This document shows positions 15,943 to 23,619 of a DNA stretch of 64,000 nucleotides, one piece after another. Within the stretch, counting starts at the first letter, position 1; the number at the start of each line of letters is the position of its first letter. The position numbers and the translations under genes were made by a program. Origin of the DNA: Ensifer adhaerens (lineage in GTDB: Bacteria; Pseudomonadota; Alphaproteobacteria; Rhizobiales; Rhizobiaceae); the NCBI RefSeq assembly GCF_000697965.2, contig NZ_CP015880.1, positions 2,170,001 through 2,234,000 on the forward strand. The letters run 5' to 3'. The notes beneath the pieces are model-generated. The model saw nothing but the letters and a program-made list of their open reading frames with translations, did no database searches and was not told the DNA's origin.

Positions 15943-16344
15943 ATGGTCACAAGCATCACGCCCTTTCTGATGTTCCAGGATGGCGTCGCCGACGACGCCA
16001 TGGCCTTCTACGACTCGCTGTTCCCGAATGCCGAGGTGCTGGAAGTCGAGCGCTATGGACCGGATGAGCAAGGTCCCGAAGGCAGCGTCAAGGTGGCGCT
16101 TTTCCGGCTCGGCGCGCAGCGGGTCAAGTGCATCGACAGCCCGGTCCGGCACGCCTTCGATTTCACCCCGTCGTTCTCGTTCTTCGTGGAATGCCAGAGC
16201 GAGGATGAGATCATCACGCTTTATGGCATGCTCGCCGAAGGCGGGGCAGTGCTGATGCCACTCGACAATTACGGCTTCAGCCAGCGCTTCAGCTGGGTCA
16301 CCGACCGCTTCGGCGTGTCCTGGCAGCTGAACCTCGCCGACTGA
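15943..16344 (+). CDS. VOC superfamily protein, PhnB/3-dmu-9_3-mt type
   Basis: 133 residues of the vicinal-oxygen-chelate fold in the form annotated PhnB-like or 3-demethylubiquinone methyltransferase-like: ITPFLMFQDGVADDAMAFYDSLFPNAEV, RVKCIDSP, FSFFVECQSEDEI and a terminal WVTDRFGVSWQLNL. These small dimers have no proven methyltransferase activity, and the function is open. It converges on miaA with 19 bases between stops. Confidence 0.87.
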   Translation: MVTSITPFLMFQDGVADDAMAFYDSLFPNAEVLEVERYGPDEQGPEGSVKVALFRLGAQRVKCIDSPVRHAFDFTPSFSFFVECQSEDEIITLYGMLAEGGAVLMPLDNYGFSQRFSWVTDRFGVSWQLNLAD

Positions 16345-16363
16345 TCCGCAGCAACGGCGCTCG

Positions 16364-17275
16364 TCAAAGCACCTCCTCGGCGCTCGAAATGCGCTGCCAG
16401 CTGTCGTCGAGCTGGTTACGGAACCAGGTCATCTGCCGCTTGGCATATTGTCGCGTTGCCGCAGCGCCCATCTCGATCACTTCGGCCTCGTCGAGTTCGC
16501 CCTTCAGAAGGGCTGCGATCTGGCTGACGCCGATCGCCTTCATGATGGGCATTTCCGACGGCAGCTCGAGCGCAAGCAGCGCCCGCACTTCGTCGATCGC
16601 GCCGCCGGCAAGCATCAACTGGAAGCGACGGTTGATGCGGTCGTGCAGGAGCTTTCGCTCCGGCAGCACGACATATTTTGTAGCCCGGTCCGGGTCGACG
16701 ATCATGGGTCCGGTCTGCTGTTGGAAGAAGCGGATCGGCTTGCCGGTGGCCTCCACCATTTCGAGCGCCCGCACGATCCGCTGGCCGTCACCGGGCTTCA
16801 GTGTCACCGCCGTTTCCGGATCCCTGGCTTCGAGGTCGCGATGCAGCGCCTCCGCCCCTTCCGCCTTCAGCCGCTCGCGCAGCCTTTCCCGGATCGCCGC
16901 CGGGATCTCCGGCATGTCCGAGAGACCACCGGTCAGCGCCTTGAAATAGAGCCCGGTGCCGCCGACAAAAACCGGCAAGCGTCCCTCGCCCTTGAGCTGA
17001 GCGACCAATGCCTGCGCTTCACGCGCCCAGGCACCGGTGGAATAGGCGGATGCCGCCGGCACATGGCCGTAAAGACAGTGCCCTATGCCGCCCATGTCGG
17101 CCTCGTCCGGCCGCGCCGTCAACAGCCGCAGCGTGTCATAGACCTGCATGCTGTCGGCATTGACGACCACGCCGCCGTGTCGGCGCGCCAGTTCGACGGC
17201 AAGCGCGGACTTGCCGCTGGCGGTCGGCCCGGTTATCAGGATCGCGTCGCTCTCGGTATCAAGGTTGTTGTCCAT
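16364..17275 (-). CDS. miaA: tRNA dimethylallyltransferase
   Basis: Adds the isopentenyl group from DMAPP to N6 of A37 in tRNAs reading UNN codons. The 303 residues begin with the P-loop AILITGPTASGKS (about 11-23). Next come the tRNA/DMAPP-binding VVNADSMQVYDTL and VGGTGLYFKALTGGLSDMP, and the DGQRIVRALEM and RQYAKRQMTWFRNQ segments typical of MiaA. The ATG at 17275 is the natural start. It shares two bases with the start codon of serB on the other strand (CCATGG), so each gene's ribosome site lies inside the other's coding region. Confidence 0.96.
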   Translation of the reverse strand: MDNNLDTESDAILITGPTASGKSALAVELARRHGGVVVNADSMQVYDTLRLLTARPDEADMGGIGHCLYGHVPAASAYSTGAWAREAQALVAQLKGEGRLPVFVGGTGLYFKALTGGLSDMPEIPAAIRERLRERLKAEGAEALHRDLEARDPETAVTLKPGDGQRIVRALEMVEATGKPIRFFQQQTGPMIVDPDRATKYVVLPERKLLHDRINRRFQLMLAGGAIDEVRALLALELPSEMPIMKAIGVSQIAALLKGELDEAEVIEMGAAATRQYAKRQMTWFRNQLDDSWQRISSAEEVL

Positions 17276-18161
17276 GGCTCTCGTTGCCACGCTTATCGCC
17301 AATCCGTCAAATCCTGTTCTGACGCCAGCACTGGCGGAAGCAGCCGCTGACGCCGTCAAGGCATCCGGCCTCTATTGGCTCGCCGATGGCATCGCCTGCG
17401 ATATCGCGCTGACCGACGGCACCGATCCGGATGCCGCCGAAACCCTGCTGCGCGGCGTGATCGGCGATGCACCGGTCGATGTCGCCGTGCAAGACGCCGA
17501 GAGCCGCCGCAAGAAACTGCTCATCGCCGACATGGACTCGACCATGATCGGCCAGGAATGCATCGACGAACTCGCCGCCGAAGTCGGCCTGAAAGACAAG
17601 GTGGCGGCGATCACCGCCCGCGCCATGAACGGCGAGATCGCCTTCGAGCCGGCGCTGATCGAACGCGTAGGACTTCTGAAGGGCCTGCCACTTGGCGTCG
17701 TCGACGAGGTCATCGCCAAGCGCATCACGCTGACGCCGGGCGGAAAACAACTGATCGCAACGATGAAGAGCAAGGGCCACCATACCGCGCTCGTCTCCGG
17801 CGGTTTCACCGTCTTTACCGGCCCGATCGCCGAGATGCTCGGCTTTGACGAGAACCGCGCCAATACGCTGATCGCCGAAGACGGCATCCTCACTGGCGAA
17901 GTCGCCAATCCCATCCTCGGCAAGCAGGCCAAGGTCGATTCGCTGATCGAGATCGCCGACCGCCTCGGCATCTCGACGGACGATGCCCTTGCCGTCGGCG
18001 ACGGCGCCAACGATCTCGGCATGATCCAGCTTGCCGGCACCGGCGTGGCGCTGCATGCCAAGCCCGTGGTCGCCGAGCAGGCGAAGGTCCGCATCGACCA
18101 CGGCGACCTCACCGCCCTTCTCTATCTGCAGGGCTATCGCAAGACGGATTTCGCCGGATGA
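17274..18161 (+). CDS. serB: Phosphoserine phosphatase
   Basis: Last step of serine synthesis: dephosphorylates O-phosphoserine. 295 residues. An N-terminal ACT-like region (1-75) precedes a HAD phosphatase core with KLLIADMDSTMI (nucleophile Asp86, acid Asp88), then the SerB signature GLKDKVAAITARAMNGEIAFEPAL, the motif II segment HTALVSGGFTVF, and motif III/IV AVGDGANDLGMI. The start MALVATLIANPSNP is the usual rhizobial one; its ATG (17274-17276) overlaps the miaA start. A GNAT gene follows with an ATGA overlap. Confidence 0.96.
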   Translation: MALVATLIANPSNPVLTPALAEAAADAVKASGLYWLADGIACDIALTDGTDPDAAETLLRGVIGDAPVDVAVQDAESRRKKLLIADMDSTMIGQECIDELAAEVGLKDKVAAITARAMNGEIAFEPALIERVGLLKGLPLGVVDEVIAKRITLTPGGKQLIATMKSKGHHTALVSGGFTVFTGPIAEMLGFDENRANTLIAEDGILTGEVANPILGKQAKVDSLIEIADRLGISTDDALAVGDGANDLGMIQLAGTGVALHAKPVVAEQAKVRIDHGDLTALLYLQGYRKTDFAG

Positions 18162-18733
18162 TCATTGCCGAGACTGAGCGGCTGCGCATCCGCGCCTGGA
18201 AGGAAAGCGATCGCGATCTCTTCTTCGCGATCAACAGCGATCCCAAGGTGATGGAATTCTTTCCCTTCCGCCGCAGCCGCGCGGAATCAGACGCGCTGTT
18301 CGACCGCGTCGGCAAGGGCATCGCCGAAACCGGCTTCGGCTTCTTCGCCGTGGCGCTCAAGGCCGACGACAAGCCAATCGGCTTCTGCGGCCTCGCGCTC
18401 ACGGATTTGGAGCCGCACCTGCCCAAAGGAACCGTCGAAATCGGCTGGCGACTGGCTCCGCCCTACTGGGGCAAGGGCTACCTCACCGAAGCGGCCAACG
18501 CCCTGCTGCGCTACGGCTTCGAGGAAAAGGGCTTGAGCGAGGTCGTCTCCTTCGCGGTTCCCGCCAACACCCGCTCGACCGCTGTCATGCAACGGATCGG
18601 CATGCACCGCGACCCAAGTCGCGACTTCGACCACCCCCGCGTCCCAACCGATCAGCCGACCCTGGTTCGGCATGTGCTCTATGCGATCAGCGCCGAGGAA
18701 TGGCGGGCGCATCGTTCAAAGGCCGGGAAATAA
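18158..18733 (+). CDS. GNAT acetyltransferase, RimJ/RimL type
   Basis: 191 residues. ETERLRIRAWKESDRDLFFAINSDPKVMEFFP is the usual start of RimJ-like N-acetyltransferases, and the acetyl-CoA loop area is EIGWRLAPPYWGKGYLTEAANALLRYGF. NTRSTAVMQRIGMHRD is the C-terminal motif. The start overlaps the serB stop by four bases (ATGA), so translation is coupled. The substrate (protein N-terminus or small molecule) is unknown. Confidence 0.92.
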   Translation: MIIAETERLRIRAWKESDRDLFFAINSDPKVMEFFPFRRSRAESDALFDRVGKGIAETGFGFFAVALKADDKPIGFCGLALTDLEPHLPKGTVEIGWRLAPPYWGKGYLTEAANALLRYGFEEKGLSEVVSFAVPANTRSTAVMQRIGMHRDPSRDFDHPRVPTDQPTLVRHVLYAISAEEWRAHRSKAGK

Positions 18734-18749
18734 GCTGCCGCTTCGTGGG

Positions 18750-18911
18750 TTGCCCTCTCTGTCTGCCGGACATCTCTCTCCGCAGGCGGGAAGAGAGACG
18801 CCAGCCGCACTGGCACTACCCAACCACCTCTGAAGAATGGCGGGCGTTCGCCATATCTTTCCTTCTCCCCGCGTGCGGAGAGACGGTGCCGGCAGGCGGA
18901 TGAGGGGCAAG
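18750..18911. repeat. Inverted pair of rhizobial intergenic palindromes
   Basis: Two copies of the module seen at 479-532 face each other: TTGCCCTCTCTGTCTGCCGG with a CTCTCTCCGC/GCGGGAAGAGAG hairpin (18750-18800), and the reverse complement of CCCCTCATCCGCCTGCCGG with a CTCTCCGC/GCGGGGAG hairpin (18856-18911). They fill the space between the convergent GNAT and LysR genes. Confidence 0.7.
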
Positions 18912-18937
18912 CGCTCGCCCTGAGGATAAGGGCCGCC

Positions 18938-19840
18938 TCACCGCTTTCGCCCCGCCCCCGGGTAGCTCCGTTCGATCCAGTCGACAAAGGCCCTGGCCGC
19001 CTCCGACAGCGCCTCGAAGCGCCGCGCCACAATAAAGAACGCGCCATAGGGCACAGAGGCGTCGAACGGCTGGATCAGCCGGCCGGCGGCGATGTCGTCG
19101 CGGGCATGGTCGCGGTCGATGAGGCCGACGCCGCTGCCGCGCAGCGTCGCCTGCAGCACCATCGAGCCATCGGCGAAGATCGCGCCGCGTGCAAGCTTCA
19201 CCGGCGCGGTGCCGGCCGCCGCAAACCATTGTTCCCAGAGTTGCCGGTTATCCTCATGCAACAATGGATGCTGCAACAGGTCTTCGGGTCGGTCGAGCGG
19301 CGGCCCGGCGCCGGCAAGCGCAGGCGTGATCACCGGGACCATCTCCACCTCGGCAAGGGGCCGCGCCTCCACCCGCGACCAGGCGCGGGCGGTCAAGCTG
19401 TGGCGGATGGCGATATCGGCCTCGCCGCTTCGAAACTCGGCGAGCCGCGACTCCGCATCGATCACCAGATCGATCTCCGGATGCGCCTCCTGAAATTCCT
19501 GCAAATGCGGCACCAGCCAGCAGCCGGCAAAGGATGGTTCGGCGCTGACCTTCAGCGTCTGCGACAACCGCCGCCCCGAGAGCGCGTCGAGGCTTTCGCC
19601 CACCATGTCGAAGGCAGATGTCAGCGTGCCGAGCAGCGCCTGACCATCGGCCGTCAACCGCACACCGCGGTGGAGCCTCTCAAACAGCGGCCGGCCGATC
19701 AGCTCTTCGAGCTCGCGCACCTGCCGGCTGATGGCCGCCTGCGAGACGAAAAGCTCCGATGCAGCCAGTGTGAAACTCTCCAGTCGCCCGGCCGCCTCGA
19801 AACTCCGCAACGCTGTCAGGGGCAGTCGGCCGCGCTTCAT
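18938..19840 (-). CDS. LysR family transcriptional regulator (GcvA-like)
   Basis: 300 residues. Helix-turn-helix LPLTALRSFEAAGRLESFTLAASELFVSQAAISRQVRELEELIGRPLFERLHRGVRLT, then a periplasmic-binding-protein-like effector domain (FAGCWLVPHLQEF..., RSGEADIAIRHSL, GSGVGLIDRDHA). The SFTLAASEL-V-SQAAISRQV spelling is close to GcvA/AmpR-type members. The ATG at 19840 is chosen over the longer frame because the HTH starts at once. A T-N11-A palindrome lies three bases upstream of the start. A 34-codon frame is divergent from it. Confidence 0.93.
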   Translation of the reverse strand: MKRGRLPLTALRSFEAAGRLESFTLAASELFVSQAAISRQVRELEELIGRPLFERLHRGVRLTADGQALLGTLTSAFDMVGESLDALSGRRLSQTLKVSAEPSFAGCWLVPHLQEFQEAHPEIDLVIDAESRLAEFRSGEADIAIRHSLTARAWSRVEARPLAEVEMVPVITPALAGAGPPLDRPEDLLQHPLLHEDNRQLWEQWFAAAGTAPVKLARGAIFADGSMVLQATLRGSGVGLIDRDHARDDIAAGRLIQPFDASVPYGAFFIVARRFEALSEAARAFVDWIERSYPGAGRKR

Positions 19841-19842
19841 GC

Positions 19843-19857
19843 ATAACCTCAAGTTAT
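19843..19857. promoter_or_regulatory. LysR-type box ATAACCTCAAGTTAT
   Basis: ATAAC-N5-GTTAT contains T-N11-A, the standard LysR recognition pattern. It lies immediately upstream of the lysR start codon and would overlap its ribosome site, which suits negative autoregulation. It is also about 75 bases upstream of the divergent small frame at 19933. Confidence 0.55.
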
Positions 19858-19932
19858 CCGAAGGCGACTGTAAACTCGTTTGAGGGGTGCCGGCAAGTGG
19901 AGTGAAATGCTTGCAAGAAAGGAGGTGCGGCA

Positions 19933-20037
19933 ATGCATACGATTATCGAAATTCTGTTCGAAGCCCTCAGGCTGATGACCTTCCAGCCGGCGCGCAAGCC
20001 GTCCCCGCACCCCAGGCAAGCGAGCGAGGACTGCTGA
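19933..20037 (+). CDS. Predicted 34-residue protein divergent from lysR
   Basis: MHTIIEILFEALRLMTFQPA followed by a basic, Pro-rich tail ending ASEDC. An ideal ribosome site, AAGGAGGT, lies 6 bases before the ATG. The N-terminal half is an amphipathic or membrane-peripheral helix; the tail is hydrophilic. It sits where the LysR target usually lies. I know no family for it. The remaining gap to degP holds a palindromic repeat and a 9-bp hairpin (GCGGCATCG/CGATGCCGC, 20270-20290) downstream of degP. Confidence 0.5.
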   Translation: MHTIIEILFEALRLMTFQPARKPSPHPRQASEDC

Positions 20038-20065
20038 AAGAAGGGCACCTCACCGCTTCTCGAAT

Positions 20066-20120
20066 GCCCCTCACCCTAACCCTCTCCCCGCAAGCGGGGA
20101 GAAGGTCGCGGCAGCGGGAC
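20066..20120. repeat. Rhizobial intergenic palindrome (most canonical copy)
   Basis: CCCCTCACCCTAACC followed by CTCTCCCCGC-AA-GCGGGGAGAAGG, then TCGCGGCAGCGGG. It is the best-preserved copy in the window. The tail TCGCGGCAGCGGGA is shared with the copy ending at 58592. Confidence 0.75.
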
Positions 20121-20320
20121 CGTGTCTGTGCCCATCATGAGCGCGCTGCGGCCCGTCGGCCGAACCGCAGCCTTGAATCAAAACCTGAGGACGTGGATTC
20201 AGCCTCTCAGCCCCAGAGGCGATAGCACTGAAAAGATTCAGACAATCGGCCTCGACCGAAAGCGGCGCTGCGGCATCGATCCGATGCCGCAATCGCAACT
20301 GCCGAAAGGCGCGATGCGTC

Positions 20321-21841
20321 CTACTCCACCCGAACGGTGACGAAGCGCAATTCGCCGGACTTGTTGGAGATCAGAAGGGCGGCGTGGCGACGGCCGCTGG
20401 ATTTCAGCTCCTCGACCCGGTCGGCCACGTCGGCGGGCGTCTCCATCGCCTCCTGACCGACCTCGACGATGACGTCGCCCGCCTCTACGCGCCGCTCTGC
20501 CGCGACCGAATTCGGCGCGACCTCGGTGATGACAACGCCGTCCACGTCTTCGGCAATGCCGTATTTCTTGCGCGCCTCTTCGTTGAGCGTCGCAAGCTTC
20601 ATGCCGAGCACGACGTCGGTCGCTGGAAGCGGCGCAGCCTCCGGCTTGTCAGCCTTCGACCCCTCGTCGCCGGTTGCCGCGTCGGCACTTGCAAGCGCGC
20701 CATCCTCGAGGCGTCCGAGCGTCACCTTGACTGTCTGTTCCTTGCCGTCGCGGATCACCACGACATCGACCGCCTTACCGACGGGGCTTTCGGCGACCAC
20801 GCGCTTCAGGTCGCGCACCTCGCCGACATCATGGCCGTCGAATTTGACGATGACGTCGCCGGCCTTGATCTCGCCGTGCGTGATCGGCCCGCCTTCGATG
20901 ATGCCGGAGACGAGCGCGCCGCGCGGCGCGTCCATCTTCAGGCTCTCGGCGATATCGTCGTTCACCGGCTGGACGCGCACGCCGAGCCAGCCGCGACGCG
21001 TCTCGCCGAAGTCCTTGAGCTGAAGTACCACATTGGCGGCAAGTTCGGTCGGCACGGAGAAGCCGATGCCGATCGAGCCGCCCGTTGGCGAGATGATCGC
21101 CGTGTTGATGCCGATCACTTCGCCGGCCATATTGAACAGCGGCCCGCCGGAATTGCCGCGGTTGATCGCAGCGTCCGTCTGGATGAAATTGTCATAGGGG
21201 CCGGCGTTGATGTTGCGGCCGCGCGCCGAGATGATGCCGACCGAAACGGAACCGCCAAGGCCGAACGGGTTGCCGATCGCCATCACCCAGTCGCCGATGC
21301 GCATCTTGCGCGAATCCCCGAAAGGCACGGCCTTCAGCGGCGCCTTCGGCTCGACCTTCAGCAGCGCGAGATCGGTCTGGGTGTCTTTGCCGACGAGCTT
21401 CGCCTTCAGTTTGCTGCCATTGGCGAAGTTGATCTCGATGTCGTCGGCGCCCTCGATCACGTGGTTGTTGGTGACGATGTAGCCAGAGGGATCGATGACG
21501 AAGCCGGAGCCGAGCGATTCGACCGTGCGCTGGCGGTTACCGCCCTGATTACCCTGGCCCTTGAAGAATTCATCGAAATAGCGCTGGTAGGGCGAGCCCT
21601 CCGGCACCTGCGGCGCCGGCGCATCATCGTCGTTCTTGACCTTCTGCGAAGTCGCGATGTTGACGACGGCATCCAGCAGTCCGGCGGCCAGATCGGCGAC
21701 GGAGGCCGGGCCATTGCTCGGCGGCCGGATCGCCGTGTTCTGGGCGAGTGCGGTGCTGCTGAAGGCAAGCGCGCCTGCGAGCGCCAGAACGCCGAGGGAG
21801 GCGCCAAGCGAGTGTACTCGGGATTTTGATCGCGTGGACAA
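20321..21841 (-). CDS. degP: Periplasmic serine protease/chaperone Do (DegP/HtrA)
   Basis: Periplasmic protein quality control. 506 residues: signal peptide (about 1-33, cleavage after ALA), trypsin-like domain with His127 (TNNHVIEG), Asp157 (TDLALLK) and Ser231 (GNSGGPLF), then two PDZ domains (about 275-370 with GWLGVRVQPV, and 410-500). The start is TTG at 21841 with GAGGAG upstream. It is the last gene of the minus-strand quality-control series after hflK-hflC-DUF2065-ACT, though 271 bases separate it from the ACT gene, enough for its own promoter. Confidence 0.96.
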   Translation of the reverse strand: MSTRSKSRVHSLGASLGVLALAGALAFSSTALAQNTAIRPPSNGPASVADLAAGLLDAVVNIATSQKVKNDDDAPAPQVPEGSPYQRYFDEFFKGQGNQGGNRQRTVESLGSGFVIDPSGYIVTNNHVIEGADDIEINFANGSKLKAKLVGKDTQTDLALLKVEPKAPLKAVPFGDSRKMRIGDWVMAIGNPFGLGGSVSVGIISARGRNINAGPYDNFIQTDAAINRGNSGGPLFNMAGEVIGINTAIISPTGGSIGIGFSVPTELAANVVLQLKDFGETRRGWLGVRVQPVNDDIAESLKMDAPRGALVSGIIEGGPITHGEIKAGDVIVKFDGHDVGEVRDLKRVVAESPVGKAVDVVVIRDGKEQTVKVTLGRLEDGALASADAATGDEGSKADKPEAAPLPATDVVLGMKLATLNEEARKKYGIAEDVDGVVITEVAPNSVAAERRVEAGDVIVEVGQEAMETPADVADRVEELKSSGRRHAALLISNKSGELRFVTVRVE

Positions 21842-22112
21842 TTCGCTTCAGCTCCTCTGGCTGTGTGCGGTGACACCGGCACACCATAGCACTTTGATTC
21901 TTCGCATAATTCCGCCTCGACCGAAACCGTCGGCCGGGCTTATGCGGCAGATTTGACAAACGCAAGCCGCAAGACCGCGACGTCCGACTTTCCTCTGAAG
22001 ATAAGGCGGAATTCGGAAGGGTCCAAACACGATTTCCTGATCCTTGCGCGCACGGGTGCGAAAGGACGGGCGTTCCCGGCCGAGCCTTTAGGTCGAGGCC
22101 GGGCGTGGCTGA

Positions 22113-22499
22113 TCAGGTGGTGAGCTCGTGGCCGTGGTCTTTCAGCGCCTGGACCGCCTTGTCGAGATCGGAGCCGGCAACGAAGATGTAGTCGGTGCTG
22201 AAGGTCGAATTGGCAAAGACGCCGACGCCGGCATCCGAAAGCGGCCGGAGCACCGAGGCGAGCACGCCAGGCACGTCAAAGGCAAAATGCTGCTCGACGC
22301 GGAAGCAGCGCCAGCCGAGCGAACTCTGGACGCTGGACGGCACGCGGGCGGCCCGGCAGACCAGTGTCATCTCCTCGCGCGAGCTCGACACGGTCCAGAA
22401 GCCCGGCCCCGGCAGCCATTCCGGCATGCTGGAGCCGATATTGAGGCGGGTGATGGCGTATTCGGCATCGACCAGCCGGATCAGCAGTTTATGTGGCAT
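22113..22499 (-). CDS. ACT domain protein (CASTOR/COG3603 type)
   Basis: 128 residues. LLIRLVDAEYAITRLNIGSSMPEWL, a SSREEMTLVCRAARVP strand, and the ACT core FAFDVPGVLASVLRPLSDAGVGVFANSTFSTDYIFVAGSDLDKAVQALKDHGHEL. The family is described as amino-acid-binding ACT proteins without an attached enzyme. It may sense an amino acid, but the ligand and partner are unknown. It lies 6 bases past the DUF2065 gene and should be in the hflKC transcript. Confidence 0.88.
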   Translation of the reverse strand: MPHKLLIRLVDAEYAITRLNIGSSMPEWLPGPGFWTVSSSREEMTLVCRAARVPSSVQSSLGWRCFRVEQHFAFDVPGVLASVLRPLSDAGVGVFANSTFSTDYIFVAGSDLDKAVQALKDHGHELTT

Positions 22500-22505
22500 T
22501 TCGCA

Positions 22506-22691
22506 TTATCCTCGAAGCAACCATACAAGTCCGACCCCGGCAGCCACGCAAACGAGCCCCGCCAGTCGAAGCTGATGTTCGGGGACATACGGCAAACGCT
22601 TCGCCATTTCCACCAAAACCAAAGGGGCCAGTGCGTACACCAGCCCCTCGATGATCAGGAAGAAAGCGAATCCTGTCAGAAAGTCTGACAT
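22506..22691 (-). CDS. DUF2065 small membrane protein
   Basis: 61 residues with two helices (FLTGFAFFLIIEGLVYALAPLVLVEMA and RLAGLVCVAAGVGLVWLL) and a PEHQLR loop. Proteins of this family are typically encoded after hflC in proteobacteria. Here it lies 7 bases after the hflC stop and 6 before the ACT gene. Its role alongside HflKC is unknown. Confidence 0.9.
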   Translation of the reverse strand: MSDFLTGFAFFLIIEGLVYALAPLVLVEMAKRLPYVPEHQLRLAGLVCVAAGVGLVWLLRG

Positions 22692-22698
22692 CGCCCGC

Positions 22699-23619
22699 CT
22701 AGTTTCCGGTCGCTGCTTGAGGTGCCGCGGCCGGCGGAGTGCCTTCCGAGTTATTGAAGTAACGGAAGAATTCCGAATGCGGCGAAAGCACCAGCGTCGT
22801 GTCCGGGCTACCGATCGACTGCGTGTAAGCGGTCATGGAGCGATAGAACTCGAAGAACTTCGGATCGCGCGCAAAGGCGTCGGCAAAGGTCCTTGTGCGT
22901 TCGGCTTCGCCTTCACCGCGCAGGATTTCCGAATCACGCTGGGCCTCGGCGACGATTTCGACGACCTGACGGTCGGCAATCGCGCGGCGGCGCTGGCCTT
23001 CTTCGTTACCGCGGGCGCGGATCAGTTCCGCTTCCGCCAGACGCTCGGCCTTCATGCGGTCGTAGGTCTGTTGCGAGACCTCCTGCGTCAGGTCGGTGCG
23101 ACGGATACGGACGTCCTCGATGTTGAGGCCGAGCGACTCCGCGTCGGCTTTGAGGTCGGCGCGCACTTCGCGCATCATCGACGCACGCTCGTCGGAGAGC
23201 GCTGCCTCGAAGCCGCGCAGACCGTAGACACGGCGCAGCGATGCGTCGAGACGGGTCCTGAGACGCGATTCCGCCGAGTCGCGATCGCCCGAGACCGTCT
23301 CGCGGAAGCGGCGGGGATCGGAGATCTTGTAGACGACGAAGGCATCAACTTCGTAGAACTTGCCGCCCGAGACCTGGACACGGATGTTGTCGAGGTCGAA
23401 GCGCAGTGCCTGGTCTTCGACGTACTGGACGCGGTCGGCGTCCATGAAGGCGAAGGGCAGCTTGAAGTAGAGGCCCGGCTGGCTCTTGACGTCCTTGATC
23501 TGACCGAAGCGAACGACGATCGCCTGCTGGCGCTCGTTGACGACGAAGACCGAGGAATAGATGCCGACGAAGACGACGGCGAGCAGGATCAGGATAACGG
23601 AGGTACGATTGTTGATCAC
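22699..23619 (-). CDS. hflC: HflC, band-7/SPFH protein of the FtsH-modulating complex
   Basis: 306 residues: one N-terminal membrane anchor (VILILLAVVFVGIYSSVFVV), then the prohibitin/SPFH domain (NERQQAIVVRFGQI...GLYFKLPFAFMD...VYKISDPRRF) and a coiled-coil Glu/Arg-rich stretch (SQQTYDRMKAERLAEAELIRARGNEEGQRRR). With HflK it forms a periplasm-facing cage around the FtsH protease. The start overlaps the hflK stop by four bases. The C-terminus is Pro/Ala-rich. Confidence 0.96.
   Translation of the reverse strand: MINNRTSVILILLAVVFVGIYSSVFVVNERQQAIVVRFGQIKDVKSQPGLYFKLPFAFMDADRVQYVEDQALRFDLDNIRVQVSGGKFYEVDAFVVYKISDPRRFRETVSGDRDSAESRLRTRLDASLRRVYGLRGFEAALSDERASMMREVRADLKADAESLGLNIEDVRIRRTDLTQEVSQQTYDRMKAERLAEAELIRARGNEEGQRRRAIADRQVVEIVAEAQRDSEILRGEGEAERTRTFADAFARDPKFFEFYRSMTAYTQSIGSPDTTLVLSPHSEFFRYFNNSEGTPPAAAPQAATGN

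Noticed and set aside
21848..21907. A 19-codon frame (MRRIKVLWCAG...) ending just before degP, possible leader
   Set aside because: No ribosome site of its own and no regulatory hairpins; probably chance.
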